From NCBI GenBank assembly GCA_905397405.1, contig CAJPVJ010000787.1, forward strand, positions 1 through 20,473: a stretch of DNA of 20,473 bases, read 5' to 3'. The first letter of the stretch is position 1, and each line of letters starts with the position of its first letter. Under the pieces are notes generated by a model, which was not told the origin of the DNA, made no database searches, and saw only the letters and a list, made by a program, of their open reading frames with translations. Shown piece by piece: positions 1 through 9,107 of the stretch. This DNA comes from Oppiella nova (Eukaryota > Arthropoda > Arachnida > Sarcoptiformes > Oppiidae). Made by a program: the position numbers and the translations under genes.

Positions 1-198
1 TGTTATCTGTTGCGACAACTGATCCGAAACAAGTGTCTGATTACCGGAAACTGTGGCAAAAGTGACGATAATTCGGGTGAAGACAACACATCGGCAATTG
101 GTGTCACAAATGACTTACTTGTGATCAACGGCTTCTCATCCGAAGACATGGTTAGTGGTGTCGGTGTCTGTATTGGTGGCGAAAAACCATACGTTTAG
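1..198 (+). CDS. C-terminal end of an unidentified protein (partial)
   Basis: The frame beginning at base 1 is open for 65 codons and stops with TAG at 196-198, so this is the 3' end of a gene or last exon entering from the left. The visible tail begins Cys-Tyr-Leu-Leu-Arg, has three more cysteines (near residues 16, 22 and 56), an acidic Asp/Ser/Asn stretch around residues 24-34, a small hydrophobic patch (LLVING) and ends Lys-Pro-Tyr-Val. Base composition is clearly richer in GC than the sequence that follows, as expected of coding DNA. I do not recognise the family. The hydrophobic last residue could serve as a PDZ ligand, but nothing else supports that. Whether base 1 lies inside an exon that starts further left cannot be judged. 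It faces the minus-strand ORF at 894-1355 tail to tail. Confidence 0.65.
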   Translation, partial: CYLLRQLIRNKCLITGNCGKSDDNSGEDNTSAIGVTNDLLVINGFSSEDMVSGVGVCIGGEKPYV

Positions 199-236
199 CG
201 ATTGAATTGAATTGTGTTTTACATTGCATTCAAATT

Positions 237-242
237 AATAAA
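237..242 (+). terminator. poly(A) signal AATAAA
   Basis: A canonical AATAAA lies about 40 bases after the stop of the partial gene at the left edge. This gives that gene a very short 3' UTR. Confidence 0.5.
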
Positions 243-683
243 ACATTTCAACATTTAATTCAATATTGATTTTGTTTACAAAATTACAAACTTTTTCCTG
301 TCATTGGAGTCACATAAATAACGCCCACTTATGGCACCCAAAGAATAAATATAAAACTTACAATTTTGTATGATTTTTGTAAACTACCTTGATAATTAGT
401 TTTTTAACAAATTTATTCTTATTTATCAATACAATTGAATGGATTAACAGAATAGTAATCGATTAGTAATTGAACTCTACTTTTCTCCCATTCCTGTCCT
501 AATTAATTGAATTTAGTTTTGTATTTATAAATGTTTTTATGATTAACATTAAAAGTGTATTCATTCATTGATTGATTAAAGTTTTTATTACTGAAAAATC
601 TGAATGTTTGTACTGTACTGTATATAAAAATAGTTTAATTGATGAAATTAAGGACAACTTTTAGGTGTAAAAAAGTATAAGAA
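243..683. other. AT-rich intergenic stretch between convergent genes
   Basis: No credible coding segment is visible on either strand. The sequence is A/T-rich with scattered ATTAATT and ATTGATT words, and two overlapping copies of TACTGTA at 611-622. Confidence 0.6.
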
Positions 684-689
684 TTTATT
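684..689 (-). terminator. possible minus-strand poly(A) signal
   Basis: TTTATT on the plus strand reads AATAAA on the minus strand, about 205 bases beyond the stop of the 894-1355 ORF. It is the nearest canonical signal I found for that gene. Confidence 0.3.
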
Positions 690-893
690 TGAACTCAAAA
701 TAATAATCAAAACATTTGAATGGATTACAGAATAATAGATAAATAGTTTGAATGAAACCCAGAATATGTGAACGGATTGTAGATTTAGTGGTCAATTGGG
801 TTATGTCTCTCATATCAACTGAATTCTCGACAGAAACTGTTGATTGTGTGGACCGTATAGTAGATTCTGTATTGAATGCAATGTCTGTGCCTT

Positions 894-1355
894 TCATTCA
901 CTAAATGTTTCTTGAGCTGCATTTCCAGCAGCACCAGGAGCTCCCTTTCCCTTCAGTTTTCTCCACTTTTCACGCAGTGTTTCGGCAACTTTTTGACGGA
1001 ATTTCAGTTTATATCCCCAACTCTTGGGCATATCCTGCTGTGGGAGGTCGGGCGCCACCAGCCTTTCCCTGACTCGGCCCCTGTTGTCTGTCTCCGTGGG
1101 TTCGCTTAGATCTCCGACACCCGTTCCCACTCTCGTGTCTACAGTTCCACTGCCATCTCCTTTAGGCCTCACTTCGATCACATCGGGCGAGGGCTTCGTC
1201 AGGAATGACGTCCAACAGGAAGGCATATCCGAGTGGATCACGGCTTCGTCCGCCTCTTCACGAGTCGAAGGATTTATGGAGGATTTGGAGTAGAAATGAG
1301 CGTTTGTTTCGTCTCTAAAATGTTTGATTTGTATTATATTTATATTCAAATTCAT
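894..1355 (-). CDS. hypothetical protein, possibly a last exon
   Basis: A 153-codon minus-strand frame stands out as a GC-rich island in AT-rich DNA, with mixed codon use typical of real coding sequence. The first dozen codons (MNLNIN...) are AT-rich and unlike the rest, and an acceptor-like TTTTAG precedes base 1314. The true coding segment may therefore be a terminal exon starting near 1314, with the ATG at 1355 accidental. An in-frame TAA sits directly before that ATG. Visible features are a polar, charged middle with a Gly/Thr/Asp-rich run (residues ~66-85), an Arg-rich stretch (~91-97), and a basic C-terminal block containing KFRQKVAETLREKWRKLKGK, which could form an amphipathic helix, followed by a Gly/Ala tail. 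No signal peptide or membrane segment is evident. I do not recognise a family. No upstream exon is visible before the protease gene starts at 1724. Confidence 0.5.
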   Translation of the reverse strand: MNLNINIIQIKHFRDETNAHFYSKSSINPSTREEADEAVIHSDMPSCWTSFLTKPSPDVIEVRPKGDGSGTVDTRVGTGVGDLSEPTETDNRGRVRERLVAPDLPQQDMPKSWGYKLKFRQKVAETLREKWRKLKGKGAPGAAGNAAQETFSE

Positions 1356-1723
1356 TTAAACCGTTTTCAAGCACACGTTAATTAATCTAATAAATATAAA
1401 TGATTTTATAAATCAATAGTCTTTTTTATTTGTTAAAATACAATTGGGACAGGGATGTAAAACAAGATATTTAATTTGATTCATTGAATTTTAATTATAT
1501 GTTTATCTACCGATAAAATAATTAATGAATTTATTGCGAGAAAGTTGTACTCAAATGACAACAATTATAATGAATTATTTGAATTTACAAAACAACTACA
1601 ATTAAATTAACTGAAATTCAGTGAATAACTGAATAAACATTGAATTATTTTCTATTTCTATTTTGAAAACAAATTCATTGAATTCTGTCGTAAAACTCTG
1701 TAAATTTTTATATGTTTTATAAA
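1356..1723. other. AT-rich intergenic stretch upstream of the protease gene
   Basis: This lies between the minus-strand ORF and the protease start, so it would hold the protease promoter and perhaps divergent control sequence. No coding segment and no clear TATA box or initiator stood out against the AT-rich background. Confidence 0.5.
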
Positions 1724-2920
1724 ATGAAATTATTTGTAATATATTTGTTTGCAATTCTTGGTATGTATTCAACACCACTTTGAATGTAATGAACTCTGAT
1801 TTGAAAATATATTAATTATTAACACTTAAACCGATAGTAATAGAAATGAATGGTTTTGATAATGACTTGAACTGCGGACGCAATCTATTGAATGCCCAGA
1901 AGTTTATTATTGGAGGCAATGATGTGAAGGATAATGAGTTCCCATTCATGGCATCCATTCAGAGACCTAAAGACGATGTCAACCATAAGTCCCCGCAATT
2001 TAAGCACAATTGCGGTGCGACTGTACTTAATAAGCGTTGGATATTGACAGCCGCCCACTGTCTCTATAATCGGTACACTTCTTACTACCTGTCCCTTCAG
2101 TTTCTTCCATTACTTGTCAATCTGTATGCATATAATATGGATATACTGTATGTTTTCCCGTAATACCAGTCCCACTAATAAGTTGCGAGTAGTGTTGGGA
2201 ACTATAGATTTGGAGAAAACCAAGTTTTCATGTAAAGTGGAAAAGTATGTCATTAATGGTTGTTATGACAGCGACTATAGTGTCCACGACATCGCACTCA
2301 TGAGGACCACTCAGGATATAATACCAGTTCTCGAGAATCACTCGGGTGTGGGAACAGTATGTTTGCCCAAACAGGACAGTGAGTCCACAGAGACAGAGGT
2401 TTATCAGTTGGGTTGGGGTATAAACGAGACGTACGGCTCCAGTGTCTCAGAGATACTACAAAAGGGAAAGACTTTTCTCCATTCAGAGCAGTACTGTCTT
2501 TATGCCGACCAATACGTCAACATCGGTCTGACCGGCGGTTGGGAACCCCTGGGCTTTAAACTCTGTGCCCGTAATCCTCACACCAGTGCCTGTAATGTAT
2601 GCATTGGTTATTAATAGTGTATTTATATTACAGAATATTCTGTTAATTATACCATAAGTAATAGAGTATTGAAATTAATTAATTAATTAAAGGGCGATTC
2701 CGGAGGTCCTCTGTTTCAGATAATAGATGGCCGGGCCGTTCAGATCGGGATTACATCTCATGGCACCGGTAATTATATAACCGATACTCTGGGCTACCGG
2801 TGCTTCAAGAATGAGGCCGTACTATACACTCGAGTCATCAAATATATCGATTGGATTGACTCTGCGATCAAAGAATACTGGAATTCAACGCAAACTACTA
2901 TTTATACGAAATGTGTTTAA
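1724..2920 (+). CDS. secreted S1-family (trypsin-fold) serine protease, four exons
   Basis: Proposed exons are 1724-1760, 1844-2072, 2170-2596 and 2693-2920. All junctions are GT-AG and the phases agree, giving 306 residues. Exon 1 is a hydrophobic signal peptide (MKLFVIYLFAIL). An alternative acceptor at 1836-1837 would add two residues in frame. A short pro-segment with Cys23 follows, then the new N-terminus IIGG (34-37), the His motif TAAHC (His84), HDIALM (Asp129) and GDSGGP (Ser234), so the triad is complete. C-G...TAAHC provides the usual Cys42-Cys58 bridge, and Cys23 can pair with the Cys of TVCLPK as in two-chain proteases. The residue six before the catalytic Ser is Ser, not Asp, which in this family predicts chymotrypsin- or elastase-like rather than trypsin-like cleavage. 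The usual SWG of the substrate-binding strand reads SHG. The residue before IIGG is Phe, so activation would need a chymotrypsin-like cut. Extracellular digestion or defence is the likely role; this is inferred. Confidence 0.9.
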
Positions 2921-3023
2921 AAATATAATTCATATTTAAAAAGACTTTCCTCATTTATATCTCAATTGCTTAAAACCTGCAAATTCTTAATCTTTATCTC
3001 ATTTTGACTCCACTTAATCCCAA

Positions 3024-3029
3024 AATAAA
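3024..3029 (+). terminator. possible poly(A) signal for the protease gene
   Basis: AATAAA about 100 bases after the protease stop codon at 2918-2920. In sequence this AT-rich the word also occurs by chance. Confidence 0.4.
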
Positions 3030-3051
3030 TATGATAAATAGTTTTTTAAAA

Positions 3052-3073
3052 GCTTACTGTCATTACAGTAAGC
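3052..3073. repeat. perfect 9-bp hairpin in the protease/LITAF spacer
   Basis: GCTTACTGT and its exact complement ACAGTAAGC are separated by CATT. An AAA/TTT pairing could extend the stem after a small bulge. It sits just beyond the putative protease poly(A) signal, so it might be a 3'-end structure or simply chance. Confidence 0.4.
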
Positions 3074-3309
3074 GCTTTGAATCAATTATTGGAACGCTTT
3101 TATATACTGTAATTGAAAAGCATTTCCGTTATTCTCATTATAAGTTTACAATAGTTTCAAAAATATGTATGCAAAACATTATAAGAAACAAATCTGCAGA
3201 CAATAATTGTCTTCCAAATAATAATTTGAGTCGTGATTAACAGATAAATTGTAATCAATTTGTGGCAAATAGTAATAGACGCGAGAATATTCTGGTAGCA
3301 ATCCAAGAT

Positions 3310-3696
3310 ATGAGTCAATCAAAAACATCTGCACCACCACCTAATGTACCCACAGCTCAATCACAGGCACCGGCAGTCCAACCAAATGCACCGGCAAAGC
3401 AAACAATGACCCCAACCTTAACCCCATTACCCGTGCCCTCGACTGTCCAACATGTGGTGACATCGAGTCCGCTGCCAGTCATAGCTCACTGTCCACACTG
3501 TGGGTGCGATTGCCTAACACTGACGGAACCCATAAGCGGCCGATTGAACAGACTGTCCACAATTATATGTGGTGTCCTTACCTGTTGCTGTTGCTGTTGC
3601 TGTCTGGCAGCCGTACCACACCTTATCATCGAGACCTACGATGTGGGACACAAATGTCGAAACTGTGGAAACCTTTTGGGAATTTTCATAAAATAA
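3310..3696 (+). CDS. LITAF-domain zinc-ribbon membrane protein
   Basis: This single frame gives 128 residues from the first ATG. It has the LITAF (SIMPLE/CDIP1) layout: a Pro/Gln/Thr-rich disordered N-terminus (~1-57); the first zinc knuckle CPHC (Cys61, Cys64); a hydrophobic Cys-rich insertion (LSTIICGVLT, then seven consecutive cysteines at 92-98, then CLAAVPHLII); and the second knuckle HKCRNCG (Cys116, Cys119). In the family the two CxxC halves fold into one zinc site and the hydrophobic part dips into the cytoplasmic face of late endosomes and lysosomes, where the proteins act in trafficking and degradation. No PPxY or P(S/T)AP motif is present in the N-terminus (PTAQ is the nearest), so recruitment of NEDD4 or TSG101 is not predicted. 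The frame stays open upstream to 3241, where an acceptor-like CAG ends, so a short extra N-terminal exon is possible. The length is a little below the ~160 residues of human LITAF. Confidence 0.85.
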   Translation: MSQSKTSAPPPNVPTAQSQAPAVQPNAPAKQTMTPTLTPLPVPSTVQHVVTSSPLPVIAHCPHCGCDCLTLTEPISGRLNRLSTIICGVLTCCCCCCCLAAVPHLIIETYDVGHKCRNCGNLLGIFIK

Positions 3697-4436
3697 TTGC
3701 CATTCAATTCATATATGAGTGAAGTTTTGGTCACATTTCTCTCAATCGTTCATTTGTTTCAGTAATACAAAAGTTTTTGTGTATACTCTCGAAAAGTTTT
3801 GTTTATAAAAATTGAATTTAAAGAATATTTGTATTTTGTTTTATATATAAATATAATTTTTAAAAATCATTAATTGAAATATTTATTTTGGAGTCTATAT
3901 TACAAATTGAAATGAATTGAATTTATTTATATTTTAAGACCATGTTCACTCAACTTCAGCATGTTCTAAATATCAGAAAAATGTGTTTGCTATTTTTTAG
4001 TGAGTTATTACATGTAAGGTTTGTAATTTATTAGATATATAAAATATTACTTTTAATGTCGAAATCTGTTTATAAACAAGTATTTAAAACTATTTCATAA
4101 ATACCAGACACGATTTCATACATATAGCTATTACGGCATAATAAGTGTTTACTAAATTCAGAAAGTAATGCTATCTTTAAAAATGACATCATATTAACTG
4201 TTAATCTAAAATCCTTTGAATATAATTTAAGTGGTTTTCACATATTTTTTATATGATTTACGATTATTTCTAGGTTTTCGTGCTTTTAATGATAAGAATA
4301 GTTGCGATAATAACAATGCTTTTGGTATTTAACTGAATTTAAGACGAAAACATGTTTATAATAATAAATATAAGTTTATTGCATCTTAAAAGTTATATTT
4401 TGAAACATTTGTTATTATTGGATCAAATACAGTATA
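3697..4436. other. AT-rich intergenic stretch before the F-box gene
   Basis: No coding segment is visible on either strand. It should contain the 3' UTR of the LITAF-like gene and the promoter of the F-box gene, but no individual signal stands out. Many poly-A/T runs and ATAAATAT-like words are present. Confidence 0.5.
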
Positions 4437-5905
4437 ATGTCAAAGTTTGTGAATAATTCATCGTTTGACAGATTTGGTGACGATTTAACTGAAGTGGTGT
4501 TAAGTTATCTTAACTTTGAGGACCGGTTCCGGTTCGAGTGTGTGTCCAAACAGTGGCAGCGATTGATATTTACGAGACAATTGGCGCTAAGTATCGATGA
4601 TTTTGTGCTAAATTCTCAATCATTTCCGGATGTATTAGAATTACAACGATTGGGCACTATATTGAGAAAGTGTCCCAATATTAGTGACATTTGTGTTAAT
4701 AATTGGGTTAAAAATGTGGAGCAAGTGTTTCACGTGATTAACCGATGCGGTCGTCGAATATATCATATTGAATCGGATTTTGATCGCCTGTCCAACACTA
4801 CTGTCCGCGAGTTTTACCAAAAGTTTGGCTCAAATATAAGGAAAATTACTTTCCATACGAATAACGAGTCCAACAAAAGAGTGATAAAATTCGTGCCAAA
4901 TGTCCACTCATTGGATATTAAATTATTTCGCAATTTGTCGCCACTTTTCGACGGAAATTGCTGTCTATTATTCACAAAATTACAAAACATTTCATTTGTG
5001 TATTCATCGGAAGATTCCGAGAGAATCGCAATTCTTTGCGATACAAATAAGTCTAGTCTTAGATCCGTAGAAGTGTTGACAATCAAAGAGTTAACGCAAC
5101 AACAATTGGATCACTTGTTCCACGTGTTCACACGAATCCAAAGACTTCAATGTCTGGACATAACGTGTTATCTCTTGAATTGCGAGCCATTTGTGCGATC
5201 GCTGCAAGAGTTGGAGAGTTAACGCAACAACAATTGGATCACTTGTTCCACGTGTTCACACGAATCCAAAGACTTCAATGTCTGGACATAACGTGTTATC
5301 TCTTGAATTGCGAGCCATTTGTGCGATCGCTGCAAGAGTTGGCCCACAACTGCCGGTCGTTAAGAAAACTTCAATTGGTTTTGCAAACCAAGAGTTTGGC
5401 CACAAATTTGCAGATATTTCAGGGGTTGAATGGTTTCCGACGATTGCGTGTATTGTATCTGAATTTGTTTGGCTGTCAGGCCGTGAGCGCCGGTGCGGCC
5501 GATGGACACATGTTTGAGTCAAAGATGTTAAACAAATGCCAGAAATTAACGGAATTGACGTTTGATTCATACGATATCCTAATCGATGACCGATTTTTCC
5601 TAAATATTCACAAACATTGGCCTCAACTTCAGCGCATATACTGTACTAATGTGGACATTACTGACCAGGCTTTCCACTCCCTGTCCAATTTGCCTCATCT
5701 GTTATACGTATATCTCTGGTCGAGTCATACGTCGGACACAAATATTAATGAATCTATTATTTTGACATTAATTGAAAAGTGTTTGAAACTGAAGTCAATT
5801 ACATATCGGAACTCAATTCTTCATATAGACCTCGAGGACAAAGATATCGATGCTCTTAGAAGACATGCCAACGGTATTGACCACAAGATTGTGATATATC
5901 AATGA
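4437..5905 (+). CDS. F-box/leucine-rich-repeat protein, frame broken by a tandem duplication
   Basis: The start ATG at 4437 leads into an F-box (~residues 10-46: FDRFGDDLTEVVLSYLNFED, then RFRFECVSKQWQRLIF), followed by irregular leucine-rich repeats. F-box proteins bind SKP1 in SCF ubiquitin ligases and use the LRR part to choose substrates; the substrate here is unknown. As assembled the first frame stops after 261 codons, at 5220-5222. The rest of the LRR domain continues in another frame to TGA at 5903-5905. The cause is an exact 128-bp tandem duplication (5087-5342). With one copy, the frame would run 447 codons including the stop, a normal length for this class. A second ATG at 5150 inside copy 1 opens the downstream frame, so an LRR-only 251-residue product is conceivable. 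The duplicated unit lacks AGGT, so canonical splicing cannot cleanly remove one copy. It is a very recent mutation, a segregating allele or an assembly error. Confidence 0.85.
5087..5342. repeat. exact 128-bp tandem duplication inside the F-box gene
   Basis: Copy 1 is 5087-5214 and copy 2 is 5215-5342. I found no difference between them base by base. Each encodes the LRR segment ELTQQQLDHLFHVFTRIQRL and what follows, but 128 is not a multiple of three, so the copies are read in different frames. Identity implies very recent origin, or duplicate joining of overlapping reads or contig ends in the assembly. Confidence 0.95.
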
Positions 5906-6932
5906 CAGTTTGCTTGTGAAGTAAAATGATTAATGTTATAATTATTATTGAAAATTCTTGTGGTTCTTCCGATTCTGATAAGAATCTGATAATGAGTTAG
6001 AAATCAGATAATTTCATTGAATCCTTATATTATATATGTTTTTGAAAAAATGTAATTTTAATAAATTTTAATAATTAAAGTTAATTCATAGAATATCTAA
6101 TGTAAAAAATATATTAAATTGGATTTTACATCCTAAATTAAATGCCCACAAGTTACTACTGTATATAACTAATTTACAAGTATATTTTATTTAGTCTTGT
6201 TCATCTGAACAAGTCAACTTTTATTATCATTTAAATATAATTAAGCACTTACAGTATTAGAAAAGTAATATGGCATTGTAGATTGACTAAAGCAAAATAT
6301 TTGTATCATTAGTTTCTATTATTAATATGATTGCAGTTTATAATGAGCGACTTTTTATGGTATAAGGATTCATTAAAGTTGCATTTAAATGAAGTTATAA
6401 AAAATATTATTGTTTGGGTTTAGCGCAAAACGATTAGCCATTTAATTAATTCACGCACACAACCAGTACAGTAGTCAGTCATCACAATGACAATGAACAT
6501 TTTGTTTTAAGCTCATTATAAAATTCATCAAGTTAATTACCTTTGGATGAGAAATAAATTGAAATTACAAAAAAATCGATGATTTTCTGAGTCAACTAAC
6601 ACTGAATACAGTAATATAATAAATGTAAGAATAATTAGTTTTCAATGATTTATAAATATATTTATATAAAACTAGGATATTAAGTATGTGAATTAAATAA
6701 GGGGTCATTTTAGTACCACATAATCATCTCAAAATATTATTTAAATCATACTGTGGAAATGACTTTTTGTATTTGTTTAATATTGTATTAAAGGAAAAGT
6801 CTGTGTTTTTGTGTAAATATAAAAACACATTAAGAGATTGCAGTCATTTATGCGTTAATAGCATTTTGTGGTTATTATTTGTGCGGACAGTCCTATTGTA
6901 AGCCAATTCCAAACACTGTTTACAGTCAGTGA
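5906..6932. other. AT-rich intergenic stretch after the F-box gene
   Basis: Apart from a poly(A) signal near 6060 I see no gene. At 5965-6013 there are several TCTGATAA/ATCAGATAA words. A slightly GC-richer patch at 6450-6500 has no open frame of note. Confidence 0.5.
6060..6065 (+). terminator. possible poly(A) signal for the F-box gene
   Basis: AATAAA about 155 bases past the TGA of the F-box/LRR gene. The surroundings are AT-rich, so the call is weak. Confidence 0.35.
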
Positions 6933-7015
6933 CTAGTAATGGACATTGAGATGACATGAAATGGCATAATATGATAGCACACCCGCATCCCCATCAGCAC
7001 CCGTATTGTCCATAT
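6933..7015 (-). CDS. candidate extra C-terminal exon of the minus-strand globin
   Basis: A GC-richer island in AT-rich DNA. On the minus strand an acceptor-like GACTATAG precedes base 7015, and the next 83 bases are open to TAG at 6935-6933. If joined to the phase-1 donor at the end of globin exon 3, it would add Asp and then MDNTGADGDAGVLSYYAISC plus a few residues. The phase fits and the composition looks coding. However, globins normally end soon after the H helix, the added peptide resembles nothing I know, and exon 3 reads into its own stop if not spliced. An unrelated small exon or noncoding conserved patch is equally possible. Confidence 0.25.
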
Positions 7016-8653
7016 CTATAGTCGTCTTCTCAATAATAATAGTCTATAGGAAACAATGTCTCAACAAAATGAAAAGCACAGAATTTTCATTACATTTTGT
7101 TCACTTCGCAAAGCATTTCATTTTAAACTTATTATACAATATTTTTTTGTTTTCTATATTTTTGACGCTTTTCTTGCGATTTTAATATAAATTGTATTTA
7201 TTTTTAGATTTTTTTTCGAAATTATTTATTAAATTTTACATTTAATAACTCAAAAAACATTTGATTTAATACAGTATACTGTACTTGGAAATTATAGTTT
7301 TGTTTTATTTTGTTACATAAAAATAGATATATTTTAAAGTATAATTATTATGTAGGTTTATGGTTAAAATAAATTAAGAATTTTAATAAACTTATATTTA
7401 TAAATAAGTTAGCGAAAATGATAATTTTATAGTAAGTAAATTTAAATTTAAATTTAAATTTAAATTATGTATAATACACTAAAACTATATGAGAGACGAT
7501 TTATTAAAAAGGATACAATGAAACCCCATTTAAAGTTTTAAAATCACATGTAAACTATACAGAGTCTAAAATCTTATCTTGCTCACACATTACAAATATA
7601 TTACTTTAATGACTAAACTGCGATTGAAAAGCTTTTGCTCATAATTACTAAGCACTCAATGAATTATCATTGTACCCTTTTTAATAAATCGTTATTCATA
7701 TATTTATTAACATCAAAGATAGTAGAAAAATTAAGTTTTATACGATGATTGAGTTAACTTACAGTTATATAACTATTAAGTTAACAGTGATATTAAGTGA
7801 TAGGGTTTGTGAATAAAATTTATATGTATAAATAAATGTTATATTATAATTTAGAGATTTAATTTGACAATTTGTGATATGATTATTATAATCCAGGAGA
7901 ACACCATTAGGGTTTATAAAATATTTTAAAATAATGATAATTAAAATACATAAAACAATTTTAGTTGACTTTAAGATTGAAATTGATATTTATTATAAAA
8001 ACTTTAACTTTAATTTGACAAGTATATATTTTCACATTTAGTTTGACTGTTTTGTCAATAGACATACGGTGTATAACAAGGTGTGTATAATTGTGTTGTG
8101 AATTATATGCACTGATCGATACAATGTCTACAAATATATTAATATGTATATATACACAAACGATACGGAATATTCCAAGTAGAAAATAATGAGTCAGGTA
8201 CTATTTGTGACCGATCTTTGCTGTCGCATACCTAGTGATAAAACAAGCAAATTATTTTAATAGCAATATATTTTTATATGATACTACTGTATAATGCAAG
8301 TAAACAATTAACGTCTATGTAATGAAACGATTTATATTATAATTTTGCTAATCATTTGTTATTCTATGATTCTGTTATTCATAATAAGGAATTATATTTT
8401 AATAAATATTAATGCAGCAATTATAATTTTAAAATAAACTTGACATTTTAATAAAATATATAAATGAGTTTGTATAAATTATAAGAATGCATAATTGGTG
8501 AAATATATACTTTCTAGTAATAATACTATACTTTGTACTATTTGAATAAATTATTCTGCTATGCTATCGTTATTAAATACTATACATCTACTGTAATAAA
8601 GAATTATATGCTATATGATGGGAAAAGTGATGATCATATATGTTATAATTACA
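7016..8653. other. AT-rich stretch with no gene seen
   Basis: This is either intergenic or, if the 6933-7015 exon is real, an intron of the globin gene. It holds an AAATTT tandem repeat (7438-7466) and a perfect GGAATATTCC palindrome (8167-8176). A modestly GC-richer patch at 8190-8250 has only short frames. Confidence 0.45.
7438..7466. repeat. AAATTT tandem repeat
   Basis: Nearly five perfect copies of the self-complementary hexamer AAATTT. The array can fold on itself and is a likely length polymorphism. Confidence 0.85.
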
Positions 8654-9063
8654 CTAATATTTTGTAAGCAAATGATGAATACCTGCAATGATTTGTCGCG
8701 ATATAAACTTGAAGACAGCAAACCAGGCGTCAGACAACTCGCGATTCATGTGTTCTCCGAGTGATTGCTTGAGACCGAAGCGCAGGGAATCCCACAGTTT
8801 CTATGAGGACATCATATTTTCATTAAGTATATCAGTTTGAAAAGAGGTTTTTTCATATAATAACTAATATGTTGTGTGTGAGACTCAATATTAGTTATTG
8901 AATGATATATTGTTGTGTGGGTTAAGCCGTTTAGATTGAGCTTCAAATGAGTTTACAATATATTGTATGTTTGTGTCTCGACACTGATTTATATGATTTT
9001 ATATATAAAATGCTTTTTTCTCAAACAGCGTGAGAGGAAGGGAAAGGGAGAGAGAGAGTGAGT

Positions 9064-9107
<44 letters not shown>

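Noticed and set aside
685-897. 70-codon minus-strand frame overlapping the stop of the 894-1355 ORF (ATGA overlap)
   Set aside because: A bacterial-style overlapping start is not expected in this animal-like sequence; it is best read as 3' UTR.
876-1293. Plus-strand frames of 77 and 89 codons
   Set aside because: They overlap the minus-strand coding island and are its antisense shadows; I see no independent support.
3004-3240. 78-codon plus-strand frame between the protease and LITAF genes
   Set aside because: It contains a hairpin, has AT-rich noncoding composition and matches no family; 3' or 5' UTR is more likely.
4725-4740. CACGTG / ACGTG hypoxia-response-like words
   Set aside because: The few copies lie mostly inside F-box coding sequence and show no enrichment at the globin exons.
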